Source: Chryseobacterium sediminis
GTDB lineage: Bacteria > Bacteroidota > Bacteroidia > Flavobacteriales > Weeksellaceae
Assembly (NCBI RefSeq): GCF_008386505.1
Contig: NZ_VUNZ01000002.1
Coordinates: forward strand, 124,001 to 188,000
DNA: 64,000 nt
Direction: 5' to 3'
Each line of letters opens with the position of its first letter. Within the stretch, counting starts at the first letter, position 1. Both the position numbers and the translations under genes were made by a program. Shown here piece by piece: positions 17,016-24,762 of the stretch. Below the pieces are notes generated by a model that was given only the letters and a program-made list of their open reading frames with translations, had not been told where the DNA came from and ran no database searches.

Positions 17016-17829
17016 GGTCTACTTTAAACATTTTTGTAAGGTTATTGGTAACGTCTACCAGATGCTGGTTTGAGCCCATCAGCATATCATTAGATGTAGT
17101 AAGGGTAAGCGCCTTATCTCCACTCAAAAACTGATTCAGATCCGCAAGAATATGAACAGAAGGACGAATCTGTCCCGTCACTCTTGCTGTTGTCGGAAGA
17201 TTCAATGTGATTTCACGATAAAGATCAGGGGTATTATTTTCTGTAGTATTTCCCATATTTCCTGTGTGATTCATAAATTCCTTAGATGGAGAATCTGTTC
17301 CGTATTTTCCTTCCAGTTTTACAAAAATATAACCGGCAGCCCATGACCACGTCAATCCTTTCTGCTTGGCTTTTGTCCAGAATTCAGCCTGTCCGTCCTG
17401 TCCCAGTAAGTAAGCTTTCTGGCTGATTCCCAATCCGAATTTTATTTTCTTATAATTGTTTTTCGGAATACCATCCAGATTAAGGTATATAATTCCGGCT
17501 ACAGCATCCGCCTGATCTACAATGAAAGCGCCTTTATCAGGATTGTTTTCATTGTATTTAAATTCATTTCCATTCTCGTCTACCAGTGAGATATTACTGA
17601 TGACATATTTTAAAGCTGAAAAATTATGTTTTTGTCCTTGAGAAGAAGTCTGAAGTGTCTGATTTAAAACAATATCTCCTACATTATTAAATCCGTTTTC
17701 AAATTTGATCTGAAGTTTTCCGGGTGTGGTATCCTGTGGATTATCGTCATCCCTGCTGCTTTCGCAGGATACAAAAGAGAATAAAGTAAAGGCAATAAAG
17801 AATAGTGATAAAAATTTATAAATTTTCAT
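16999..17829 (-). CDS. MbnP family copper-associated lipoprotein
   Basis: A 276-residue lipoprotein starting MKIYKFLSLFFIA with lipobox SFVSC (about 20). An in-frame extension to 17943 is rejected because it runs through a palindromic repeat and hides the signal peptide. The body shows the MbnP signature: LQIKFENGFNNVGDIVLN, HNFSALKYVISNISLVDENG, NYKKIKFGLGI, then LTWSWAAGYIFVKLEG, and a His-bearing C-terminus ending VDHVHND. In methanotroph MbnP/CorA a Trp is converted to kynurenine by the dihaem enzyme MbnH and takes part in copper binding. The TWSW segment is the candidate site. The MbnH-like gene follows with an overlap, so the two are likely translated together. Confidence 0.78.
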   Translation of the reverse strand: MKIYKFLSLFFIAFTLFSFVSCESSRDDDNPQDTTPGKLQIKFENGFNNVGDIVLNQTLQTSSQGQKHNFSALKYVISNISLVDENGNEFKYNENNPDKGAFIVDQADAVAGIIYLNLDGIPKNNYKKIKFGLGISQKAYLLGQDGQAEFWTKAKQKGLTWSWAAGYIFVKLEGKYGTDSPSKEFMNHTGNMGNTTENNTPDLYREITLNLPTTARVTGQIRPSVHILADLNQFLSGDKALTLTTSNDMLMGSNQHLVDVTNNLTKMFKVDHVHND

Positions 17830-17883
17830 TGTTGATTTTTTAAGTTGAATGATAATTGTTGAATGTGAAAACATTCTTTTTTT

Positions 17884-17996
17884 ACCACAAAAGGCACAAA
17901 AGTTCTTACACTTAAGGTATATCAAGTGGTAAGTTTTATGCACAATAAGAACACTTACGCTTTTTTATTTATCTATGCTTTTGTGACTTTTGTGGT
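17884..17996. repeat. Palindromic dispersed-type intergenic repeat
   Basis: Terminal arms ACCACAAAAGGCACAAAAG (17884-17902) and its reverse complement with one mismatch (17978-17996) enclose inner complementary segments GTTCTTA / TAAGAAC. It lies between the MbnP gene and the small gene at 18016. It resembles the short eroded repeats common between genes in Chryseobacterium. Confidence 0.6.
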
Positions 17997-18015
17997 TGAA
18001 TAGTGATCGTTTAAC

Positions 18016-18384
18016 TTAAAAAACCGGCGGTTTGAAAATATGAGTCAGAAACAGAAAAGAATAGCCTGTTTCGTAAATAAAGTTGAAATTGAAAAACGGA
18101 CGTTTTTCAGTAGTCATGATCTCTGCTGTTTCAGGCAGAATATAGGTATCAAGGATTTTCTGTCCTGAATTTTTAATTTTCTGAAAAGGTGTAGATTCTG
18201 AATCATTGGTTTTGGCCAGTTCTTTACTCAGATAACATTTTCCATTACAGTGTACCTCAGGTCTTGTTTTATTAATACAAAGAACTTTGGCTATATAATC
18301 ATAATTTACAGCATACTCTACCAATGGCACCAAAGGTCTTAGCACCATATAAAAAGTAAAAAGTATGCTGTAAAATAATTTCAT
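18016..18384 (-). CDS. Small membrane-anchored Cys protein, CxGKCY family, copy 1
   Basis: A 122-residue protein with one N-terminal membrane segment (about 1-20; MKLFYSILFTFYMVLRPLVP), then YAVNYDYIAKVLC and a Cys motif HCNGKCYLSKELAK (about 46-59). It ends THIFKPPVF. It lies 4 bases behind the superoxide dismutase gene, so it is probably co-transcribed. A clear homologue is at 20409-20771 in the same copper/redox cluster. The family name is unknown to me. The pattern of one N-terminal membrane helix, a CxGKC motif and a Pro-Pro C-terminus suggests a small metal-responsive periplasmic protein, but this is inference from context. Confidence 0.65.
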   Translation of the reverse strand: MKLFYSILFTFYMVLRPLVPLVEYAVNYDYIAKVLCINKTRPEVHCNGKCYLSKELAKTNDSESTPFQKIKNSGQKILDTYILPETAEIMTTEKRPFFNFNFIYETGYSFLFLTHIFKPPVF

Positions 18385-18388
18385 ATGA

Positions 18389-19063
18389 TTATTTTTTGCT
18401 TAAAGCTTCATCATATCTTCTGCTGATCTCTTTCCAGTTGGTAACATTCCAGATAGCGGTAAGATAATCTGCTCTTTTATTCTGATATTTTAAATAATAA
18501 GCGTGTTCCCAGACATCAATTCCGAAGATGGGAGTTCCTTTTTCTTCTACAACATCCATCAAAGGATTGTCCTGGTTTGGAGTAGAAGAAACGAACAATT
18601 TTCCATTTTTATCCACGGAAAGCCATGCCCATCCTGATCCAAAACGGTCTGCTCCTGCTTTAGCCATTTTTTCTTTAAAAGCGTCCATGCTTCCGAAAGT
18701 TTCAGTGATGGCTTTTACCAATTTTGCAGAAGGTTGTGTATTTTTCTGAGGAGTAAGAACCGTCCAGAATAATTCGTGATTGTAATGTCCTCCGGCATTA
18801 TTTCTTACTGCAGCAGGCAGTTTTGAAGCATTGGAAAGAATCTGAAACAACGTTTCTTTTTCCTGTGGAGTTCCTGCAATAGCTTTATTCAGGTTTGCCA
18901 CGTATGCTGCAGCGTGTTTTGAATAATGAATTTCCATCGTTTGGGCATCAATATTCCCTTCGAGAGCATTATAAGCATATGGCAAAGGAGTTTGTTTAAA
19001 CTGAGCCAATGCAAACTGAGCCGCGAAAACTGCACTTAAAGCAGCTATTTTCAAAATCTTCAT
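18389..19063 (-). CDS. sodA: Exported Fe/Mn superoxide dismutase
   Basis: A 224-residue protein with a cleavable signal peptide ([20 protein letters not shown]), hence periplasmic or secreted, unlike the usual cytosolic SodA/SodB. The SOD fold carries all four metal ligands: His in [13 protein letters not shown], His in [13 protein letters not shown], and Asp and His in [15 protein letters not shown]. It converts superoxide to peroxide and oxygen. The neighbouring SCO and MbnP/MbnH genes suggest a periplasmic copper/oxidative-stress module. The small CxGKCY gene follows after 4 bases. Metal choice (Fe or Mn) is not decided here. Confidence 0.92.
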   Translation of the reverse strand: MKILKIAALSAVFAAQFALAQFKQTPLPYAYNALEGNIDAQTMEIHYSKHAAAYVANLNKAIAGTPQEKETLFQILSNASKLPAAVRNNAGGHYNHELFWTVLTPQKNTQPSAKLVKAITETFGSMDAFKEKMAKAGADRFGSGWAWLSVDKNGKLFVSSTPNQDNPLMDVVEEKGTPIFGIDVWEHAYYLKYQNKRADYLTAIWNVTNWKEISRRYDEALSKK

Positions 19064-19243
19064 AACGTTTTTGTTTATGGTTGAACAATGTTTTCTATTA
19101 AGTAGGGAGATGGAGGATGGAAGTAATGAATGTTATAACATAACTCCTTCAACTTTTATTTACTTTTACAGTTATATCAAAAATTGCCAAATCTTCATCG
19201 TCTGGAATAACTTCCAGCTTCCAACTTCACTCTCCCAGCCTCC

Positions 19244-19921
19244 CTATTTCAATAATTTTTTAATATCCTCAATCAGAATTTCTCTGTCGGGATGATATTT
19301 TCCTGTCAGCATAGGCGTTTTACCTTCAGGGTCTCCGTAATTCAAACCTGAATAATAAAGGATCGGTATATTTTCTTTGTTGTATCTGCATCGGATATTT
19401 CCATCCTGATCTACCAGCGCAATCATCCCGCTGTGGTTCAGACTTTCTCCTTCATCTTCTTTATCGCCAACGTAGATATTAAATTTATCAGCAAGATCAC
19501 CAATGTAAGTACGGTCTCCGGTCAGGAAATGCCAGTTCGGAGATTTTGCTCCTATTCTTTGGGCATGTTCTTTCAACGCTGCAGGTGTATCGTTTTCCGG
19601 ATCAATACTGATGGAGATAATTCCGAAAGCGGGATCGTTGATCTGATTCTGAATAGCCTTCATATTGGTATTCATTACAGGACATATGGTGGGACATTTG
19701 CTGAAGAAAAACTCTACCAGATATACCTTTCCCAACATGTCTCTATTGGTGATTTTTTTATTGTTTTGATCCGTCAGTTCAAAATCGGGAACTTTCATCA
19801 CGGTATAAAGGTTCTTTTTAAAATATCCCATTCCTACCCCGATTCCCAGAAAAAGCAATGCAAATAACGCGATTGGTATAATTACCTTACTTTTATTATT
19901 GGTTTTTTTATTTTTGGGCAT
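19244..19921 (-). CDS. SCO1/SenC family copper chaperone
   Basis: A 225-residue protein starting MPKNKKTNNK. Starts at 19975 or 19948 would reach far into the YHS gene upstream and are less likely. One N-terminal membrane anchor (about 13-32) precedes a periplasmic thioredoxin-like domain with the copper site FFFSKCPTICPVM (CxxxC) and distal His in LNHSGMIALVDQDG. SCO proteins deliver copper to the CuA site of cytochrome c oxidase or act as redox sensors. The start lies 14 bases inside the end of the YHS-domain gene, so the two are translationally coupled. Length is typical of the family. Confidence 0.9.
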   Translation of the reverse strand: MPKNKKTNNKSKVIIPIALFALLFLGIGVGMGYFKKNLYTVMKVPDFELTDQNNKKITNRDMLGKVYLVEFFFSKCPTICPVMNTNMKAIQNQINDPAFGIISISIDPENDTPAALKEHAQRIGAKSPNWHFLTGDRTYIGDLADKFNIYVGDKEDEGESLNHSGMIALVDQDGNIRCRYNKENIPILYYSGLNYGDPEGKTPMLTGKYHPDREILIEDIKKLLK

Positions 19922-20183
19922 ATTTCTCAGGGCTTTTTTTGAATTCATCTTTACAGTAAACACTGCAAAAACCATACGTTTTATTTTTATATACCGCTGT
20001 ATCTTTAAGAGATCCGGCAGTTTTCATGTGGCAGATAGGATCTTCTTCATTTACAACCAGTACATTTTCTATTTTCTTTCCGGAAGAATCCATGTGGCTT
20101 GCATGCTTTACCTGAGGGGCTTCCTTGGTACATGACAACAATGATATTGACAGCACAGCAGTCAAAATAATGAGAGATTTCAT
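19908..20183 (-). CDS. Small YHS-domain lipoprotein
   Basis: A 91-residue lipoprotein with lipobox SISLLSC (about 18) and a single YHS domain: DPICHMKTAGSLKDTAVYKNKTYGFCSVYCKDEF (about 48-83), ending EKYAQK. The Cys of PICHM and the Cys pair of FCSVYC are the expected metal ligands; YHS domains bind copper or other soft metals in ATPases and monooxygenase-linked proteins. A His-Met-rich patch (KHASHM) follows the lipid anchor. Its stop lies inside the SCO gene start, so the pair probably work together in periplasmic copper transfer. Confidence 0.85.
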   Translation of the reverse strand: MKSLIILTAVLSISLLSCTKEAPQVKHASHMDSSGKKIENVLVVNEEDPICHMKTAGSLKDTAVYKNKTYGFCSVYCKDEFKKSPEKYAQK

Positions 20184-20408
20184 TTTGATGTTAATTGAAA
20201 TTAATAAGGTTAAATAAGGTTGTGATGCAAAGTACCAATCTAAAATTCATGAACAGTAAACCTTAAAAACACAGGACGTCCGAAAGAGAAATCATGTATT
20301 TTTTACAACTTACAATTATTGATTTTAATTGTCCAGCATTTTAACCGCTTTTTAATGAAAATGCTAACACTTTCATTTCATAAACTAAAAATATAGTTGA
20401 AAATAAAA

Positions 20409-20771
20409 TTAAGCTAAAGGAGGATGGAATATCCTGGAAAAGTATTCCGAAGAATGAGAATTAAAATAACTTGAATCCGGAACTTTAGTCAATAATTCAG
20501 AATTCTGCTGAGATGAAAAAGAAAAGATATCATGAGAAATAAAAACATCTAATCCCGCAATCTTTACTGTTTGAGAGCTATTGGACTGTTTTTCTGTTTT
20601 TGCAAGTTCTTTTTCCACATAGCATTTTCCTTTACAGGTAGACTGTGGTACATTTCTTTTCTCACAAAGGTTTTTCACAATATAACCATAGTTCACAGCA
20701 TAATTTACCAATGGCAAAACGGGACGTATTGCAACGGTAAAAATGATGAATATGGAAATGAATAACCTCAA
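20409..20771 (-). CDS. Small membrane-anchored Cys protein, CxGKCY family, copy 2 (TTG start)
   Basis: A 120-residue homologue of the protein at 18016: N-terminal membrane segment with RPVLPLVNYAVNYGYIVKNLC, then STCKGKCYVEKELAK (about 44-58), and a C-terminus FSRIFHPPLA. No ATG is available near the N-terminus; alignment with copy 1 places the start at a TTG codon (20769-20771). A -7-like TATATTTG (20790-20797) lies 18 bases upstream, consistent with a very short leader. The middle of the two copies differs, while the N-terminus, the CxGKCY motif and the Pro-Pro end are conserved. Function unknown; the neighbours are copper/redox genes. Confidence 0.6.
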   Translation of the reverse strand: MRLFISIFIIFTVAIRPVLPLVNYAVNYGYIVKNLCEKRNVPQSTCKGKCYVEKELAKTEKQSNSSQTVKIAGLDVFISHDIFSFSSQQNSELLTKVPDSSYFNSHSSEYFSRIFHPPLA

Positions 20772-20789
20772 CGTTTTAGTTCTCTGTTA

Positions 20790-20797
20790 CAAATATA
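20790..20797 (-). promoter_or_regulatory. -7 box for the small CxGKCY gene, copy 2
   Basis: The reverse strand reads TATATTTG 18 bases before the TTG start codon. No TTG at the ideal distance is seen. Confidence 0.4.
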
Positions 20798-20975
20798 CTA
20801 CTTCAAAATTGTTTTATAATAGATTTATGATGAATGTCATTGTGATTGTATACTGTTACCTACAAAAATTACAAAACTGTGCCTGTCACCAGTATAATTT
20901 TATCCCGAACTTTGAGTAACATTTTAGATCTAAGTGAAAAATTTAGTTCTTTATATACAATTTAATCTTGTTGAT

Positions 20976-21009
20976 AAAAGCTCTGCTGATGTTTTTGGCA
21001 GAGCTTTTT
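20976..21009. terminator. Terminator-like hairpin
   Basis: An 11-bp stem (20976-20986 with 20998-21008) and a T tail on the + strand. Its arms share AAAAGCTC and GCAGAGCTTTT with the hairpin at 21318-21348. No gene on the + strand ends here. Confidence 0.5.
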
Positions 21010-21154
21010 GTTTTGTTAAATGTCTTCTTGTTTTGTTGGATAAACGCAAAGACGCAAGTTTTTTTAATGCTTATTGTTTTAAGGCGCAAAGATTTTATCT
21101 CCGATAAAATTGTAAGCTGGTTTTATTTATCTCTCTCAATATTTGTTTTTGCAG

Positions 21155-21258
21155 AGATTCCTACGGAATGACAAACCGTGTGTATCATCTTTATACCAGT
21201 TGTAATTGGCAGTCATCGTTCATACGAAAGTAAAGACACTCTCTTTGTCACTCCGCAG
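21155..21258. repeat. Imperfect inverted repeat pair, AGATTCCTACGGAATGACAAA type
   Basis: The left copy (21155-21176) and the reverse complement of the right copy (21237-21258) agree at most positions (AGAYTCCTRCGGARTGACAAA). The two arms flank about 60 bases of non-coding sequence. Likely a relic of a mobile or dispersed intergenic element. Confidence 0.5.
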
Positions 21259-21317
21259 GAGTCTCAATAGCATAAGATTTCAATGGAATAGTTGGCATAA
21301 TGTATAATTAAAAAAAC

Positions 21318-21348
21318 AAAAGCTCCACTGAAATTCAGCAGAGCTTTT
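21318..21348 (-). terminator. Terminator of the heavy-metal efflux operon
   Basis: Arms AAAAGCTC (21318-21325) and GAGCTTTT (21341-21348); on the reverse strand a T-rich tail follows. It lies 37 bases after the ATPase stop. Confidence 0.7.
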
Positions 21349-21384
21349 ATTGAATATAATTTAGTAGTGCTTATTATTTGCTTC

Positions 21385-23367
21385 TTAAAATTTCATTCTC
21401 TGAATTCTCACCGCATTTAAAATAGCTAACAATGCTACTCCTACATCCGCAAAAACGGCCTCCCACATCGTTGCCAGCCCTCCGGCTCCCAGAATTAAAA
21501 CCACGGCTTTTACGGCGAAGGCAAGAACAATATTCTGCCAAACGATCTTTTTCGTTTGTTTTCCGATATTGATTGCCATTGGAATTTTACTTGGTTTATC
21601 ATCCTGAATTACCACATCAGCTGTTTCAATGGTGGCATCACTTCCTAACCCTCCCATCGCAATTCCTACATCACTTAAAGCCACTACAGGAGCGTCATTT
21701 ACTCCGTCTCCTACGAAAGCTACGGTTTGTTTTCTGGCTTTAATTTCTTTAACCTTGTTTACTTTATCTTCAGGTAGCAGGTCTCCGAATGCATTGTCTA
21801 TGCCCAACTGATCTGCTACATATTTCACTACGGTACTTTTATCACCGCTCAGCATTGTAGCTTTTACATTCATTTTATGCAGATTGTCTACGGTTTCTTT
21901 GGCATCTTCTTTTATGCTGTCTGCAATCGTTATGTATCCTGCAAATTTTTTGTCATAAGCTACTGCAATTACTGTGTACACAATATTAGCATGGTTGAGA
22001 TCATAACTGATGTTGAATTTATCCATCAGCTTAAAGTTCCCTACCAGAAGCTCTTTCCCGTTAATCGTTGCTTTTAGTCCGTGGCCAGCAATTTCTTCTA
22101 CATTTTCTAAAGGAATGGAATGATTAATTTCTCCTACATAATTGTGAATAGCTGTTGCAACAGGATGTGTACTTTTACTTTCGAGAACATTGACCATCTG
22201 AAGGATTTCCTCTTTGTTAAATTCAGAAGTCATACTTACTTCCTGAACTTTGAATACCCCTTCTGTCATTGTTCCTGTTTTATCCATCACTACATTCTGA
22301 ATCTCTGCAATGCTGTCTAAGAAATTACTTCCTTTGAATAAAATCCCGTTTCGGCTTGCTGCTCCGATTCCTCCGAAATATCCTAACGGAATAGAAATCA
22401 CCAAGGCACAAGGACAAGAAATCACAAGGAATATCAATGCTCTGTACAACCAGTCTCTGAACTGATAATCACTCACAAAGAAATAGGGCAGTAAACAGAT
22501 TCCTATGGCAAGAAATACTACGATAGGCGTATATACTTTAGCAAATTTTCTGATGAATAGTTCTGTAGGCGCTTTCTGTGCTGTGGCATTCTGAACCAGT
22601 TCCAGAATTTTACTCAGTTTACTGTCTTCATAGGCCGTATTTACTTTTACTAAAGCAATACTGTTCATATTGATCATCCCTGCAAGAACAACTTCACCTT
22701 TATTTTTAGTATCGGGTTTACTTTCTCCTGTTAAAGCCGCCGTATTGAATGAAGCTGAATCAGAAAGCAGCTCCCCATCCAGCGCCAGTTTTTCACCGGG
22801 TTTAAGCTGAATGATGTCACCAATTTTAGCTTCTTTGGCTTTCATTGTCTTGGGTTGATTATTTTCCATAACCGTTACCTCATCAGGACGCTGATCCAAT
22901 AAAGCTTTTATATTTCCTTTGGCTCTGGTAACCGCCATAGACTGGAAAACTTCTCCTACAGCATAAAAGAGCATCACCGCTACGCCTTCAGGATATTCTC
23001 CGATAGCAAAAGCCCCGATAGTCGCGATGCTCATCAAAAAGAATTCTGAAAAAACATCTCCTTTAATGATACTTTTATAAGCATCTTTCAATACCGGGAA
23101 TCCTACAGGAATATAGGCTGCCAGGAACCATACCAAACGTACCCAGCCAGTAAACCATGTAGGTTTTATATAGTTGTCAAAAGCAATTCCCAATAATAAG
23201 ACTACAAAGGAAATAATAGCCGGAAGAAACATCTGAAAGACCGTCTGATCTCCGGAATCGTGAGAATGATCATGACCGTCATGGTCATGACCGTCTCCTT
23301 CTGCATGATTATGTTTGTGTCCTTTTGTATCTGGTTTTTCCGGGGTTGTACTACAGCATTTTTCCAT
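21385..23367 (-). CDS. zntA: Zn/Cd/Co-exporting P1B-type ATPase
   Basis: A 660-residue heavy-metal translocating P-type ATPase. It lacks an N-terminal HMA domain but has a His-rich cytosolic tail (GHKHNHAEGDGHDHDGHDHS, about 15-34) and an initial Cys pair (KCCS). Motifs in order: LTGES actuator loop (about 216-220), transmembrane CPC (SCPCALVISIP, about 320), DKTGTMTEG phosphorylation site (about 366), HP locus (STHPVA), and GDGVNDAPVVALSDVG hinge. These are typical of Zn/Cd/Pb (ZntA/CadA) exporters. It is the last gene of the metal operon and has its own promoter and palindromic operator inside the 3' end of the Fur-family gene. The symbol is by family. Confidence 0.88.
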   Translation of the reverse strand: MEKCCSTTPEKPDTKGHKHNHAEGDGHDHDGHDHSHDSGDQTVFQMFLPAIISFVVLLLGIAFDNYIKPTWFTGWVRLVWFLAAYIPVGFPVLKDAYKSIIKGDVFSEFFLMSIATIGAFAIGEYPEGVAVMLFYAVGEVFQSMAVTRAKGNIKALLDQRPDEVTVMENNQPKTMKAKEAKIGDIIQLKPGEKLALDGELLSDSASFNTAALTGESKPDTKNKGEVVLAGMINMNSIALVKVNTAYEDSKLSKILELVQNATAQKAPTELFIRKFAKVYTPIVVFLAIGICLLPYFFVSDYQFRDWLYRALIFLVISCPCALVISIPLGYFGGIGAASRNGILFKGSNFLDSIAEIQNVVMDKTGTMTEGVFKVQEVSMTSEFNKEEILQMVNVLESKSTHPVATAIHNYVGEINHSIPLENVEEIAGHGLKATINGKELLVGNFKLMDKFNISYDLNHANIVYTVIAVAYDKKFAGYITIADSIKEDAKETVDNLHKMNVKATMLSGDKSTVVKYVADQLGIDNAFGDLLPEDKVNKVKEIKARKQTVAFVGDGVNDAPVVALSDVGIAMGGLGSDATIETADVVIQDDKPSKIPMAINIGKQTKKIVWQNIVLAFAVKAVVLILGAGGLATMWEAVFADVGVALLAILNAVRIQRMKF

Positions 23368-23384
23368 AACTGAATATTTTTATA

Positions 23385-23430
23385 CAAATGTAAAGGTGAG
23401 ACTGATGCAATGCTATTGCAAACTTTCAAG
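23385..23430 (-). promoter_or_regulatory. Promoter and palindromic operator before the P-type ATPase
   Basis: The 15-base palindrome TGCAATGCTATTGCA (23406-23420) continues as AACTTTCAAG to 23430. On the reverse strand it is followed after exactly 13 bases by TACATTTG (23385-23392), a -7 box 17 bases from the ATPase start. The operator overlaps the last codons of the Fur-family gene. The same 25-base sequence with two differences lies before czcA at 32140-32164, with the same 13-base distance to a -7 box. The 7-1-7 layout fits a Fur-family site. Confidence 0.75.
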
Positions 23431-23832
23431 ACAATTTTCGCAAATTCCTTTGGCAAACAATCTTATTTCATCCATCCTGAAGTTGGTCTGTATGTTTTCA
23501 GGGAAGGAAATATCTTCTTTGCAGGTTGTCTGCTTGCATATTTTACAGTAAAAATGAAGGTGCCAGTCTTTATGTGTTTTTTCGTCACAGTCGTCTTCAC
23601 ATAACTTGTATTTTGTTGTTGTATTTTCCTGAATGCTGTGAACAATTCCTTTTTCTTCAAAGGTCTTCAATGTTCTGTAGATGGTAATTCTATCAGCATT
23701 TTCAAAATGATTTTCTATTTCAGAAAGAGATAAGGCTGCTTCCTGAGAGCTTAAGAAATCATACACCAAAATCCTCATACTTGTGGGTTTGGTATTTTTA
23801 TCAATGAGTTTATGTTCTATATCTTTTTTCAT
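23413..23832 (-). CDS. Fur-family metal-responsive transcription regulator
   Basis: A 139-residue protein with an N-terminal winged helix (about 10-85; LSEIENHFENADRITIYRTLKTFEEKGIVH is the DNA-recognition region). The C-terminal dimer/metal domain has HKDWHLHFYCKICKQTTC and a final CENCLESLQ, giving two CxxC pairs for structural zinc and His residues for a regulatory site. It belongs to the Fur/Zur/PerR superfamily. It lies between a CDF exporter gene (17 bases) and the ATPase gene inside the efflux operon, so it is the likely local zinc or cobalt sensor for the two 7-1-7 palindromes at 23406 and 32140. Repression or activation cannot be told from sequence. Confidence 0.85.
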   Translation of the reverse strand: MKKDIEHKLIDKNTKPTSMRILVYDFLSSQEAALSLSEIENHFENADRITIYRTLKTFEEKGIVHSIQENTTTKYKLCEDDCDEKTHKDWHLHFYCKICKQTTCKEDISFPENIQTNFRMDEIRLFAKGICENCLESLQ

Positions 23833-23849
23833 TATACGCTTTTAAAGTT

Positions 23850-24746
23850 TTACAGATGTACTTCATTTTCTTCATAGCCTTCCTCTTCTATCTGAAAAGT
23901 TGTATGACTGATTTTAAAATTATTAACAGTAGTGTCTGTCAATGCTTTTAATAATTGATTTTGAGAATATCCAGCTTCTTTTACTACATGGGCACTCACA
24001 GCATTTACGCTTGATGTCAAGGACCATACATGCAGATCATGAATATTTTTCACACCAGGAATTTGTTCTAATGATTTACGTAGTTCATGAATATCCACAT
24101 CTTTAGGAGTTCCTTCGAGCAAAACATTAATGGCTTCTTTTAACAGCCTCCATGTTCTTGGGAAGATCAGCAATCCAATTGCAGCTGAGATCAGCGGATC
24201 GGCATAGTACCAGCCTGTTGTCAGCATAATTACTCCGGTAATCATCACTCCTACCGAAGTAAGCATATCTGAAAGGACTTCAAAATAAGCACCTTTCATA
24301 TTTAAGCTGCCTTCTGAGTCTTTTCTCAGAATCATCATTCCGATAATATTGACGATCAATCCAATTCCTGCTACAATCAGCATGGATTTACTTTGTACTT
24401 CCGGCGGATTTTGAAACCGCTGATAGGCTTCAAACAAAACATAAATTGAAATTCCCAGTAAAACCACTGCATTCACTACTGCTGCCAGTATTTCGGTACG
24501 GTAATATCCGTATGTTCTGGAAGGATCTGCTTTTCTTTCTCCTATTTTGATGGCTATAAATGCCAGCAACAATCCTACCACATCTGTCAGCATATGAGCT
24601 GCATCTGCCAATAACGCAAGACTGTTGGTAACAATTCCTCCTATCACCTCAGCAATGAGATAGGTTCCGCTAAGGCAGAGTACGATAAGGAGGTTCTTTT
24701 TATGTCTGCTTCCTGCAGAAACTGTTTGTGTTGGTGTACTTTCCAT
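23850..24746 (-). CDS. czcD: Cation diffusion facilitator, CzcD/ZitB-type zinc exporter
   Basis: A 298-residue inner-membrane protein with six predicted membrane helices (about 18-200) and a cytosolic C-terminal ferredoxin-like domain (about 205-298). Metal-site motifs are ADAAHMLTD in TM2 and LSDMLTSVG in TM5 (HxxxD and DxxxS-like), and DLHVWSLTSSVNAVSAHVV in the tail. CDF proteins exchange Zn2+, Co2+ or Cd2+ for protons and move them from cytoplasm to periplasm, feeding the CzcBA system. Gaps to its neighbours are 16-17 bases, consistent with one transcript. Confidence 0.9.
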   Translation of the reverse strand: MESTPTQTVSAGSRHKKNLLIVLCLSGTYLIAEVIGGIVTNSLALLADAAHMLTDVVGLLLAFIAIKIGERKADPSRTYGYYRTEILAAVVNAVVLLGISIYVLFEAYQRFQNPPEVQSKSMLIVAGIGLIVNIIGMMILRKDSEGSLNMKGAYFEVLSDMLTSVGVMITGVIMLTTGWYYADPLISAAIGLLIFPRTWRLLKEAINVLLEGTPKDVDIHELRKSLEQIPGVKNIHDLHVWSLTSSVNAVSAHVVKEAGYSQNQLLKALTDTTVNNFKISHTTFQIEEEGYEENEVHL

Positions 24747-24762
24747 ATGGTGTATGGTTTAA

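Larger units (their letters stand above)
20772..21384. other. Long intergenic region with eroded repeats and hairpins
   Basis: About 610 bases without a convincing gene. It holds a hairpin at 20976-21009, a Chryseobacterium-like CGCAAAGACGCAAG tract near 21044, an imperfect inverted repeat pair at 21155-21176 and 21237-21258, and the terminator of the metal operon at 21318-21348. A 67-codon frame at 20968-21171 crosses the hairpin and repeats and is not believed. Confidence 0.55.

Noticed and set aside
17830..17943. Upstream start for the MbnP-like protein (17943)
   Set aside because: The extension crosses the dispersed palindrome and buries the lipoprotein signal sequence; the start at 17829 gives a standard lipobox.
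20968..21171. 67-codon hydrophobic frame in the 20.8-21.4 kb gap
   Set aside because: It spans a terminator-like hairpin and eroded repeats, has no promoter at a proper distance, and matches no family I know.
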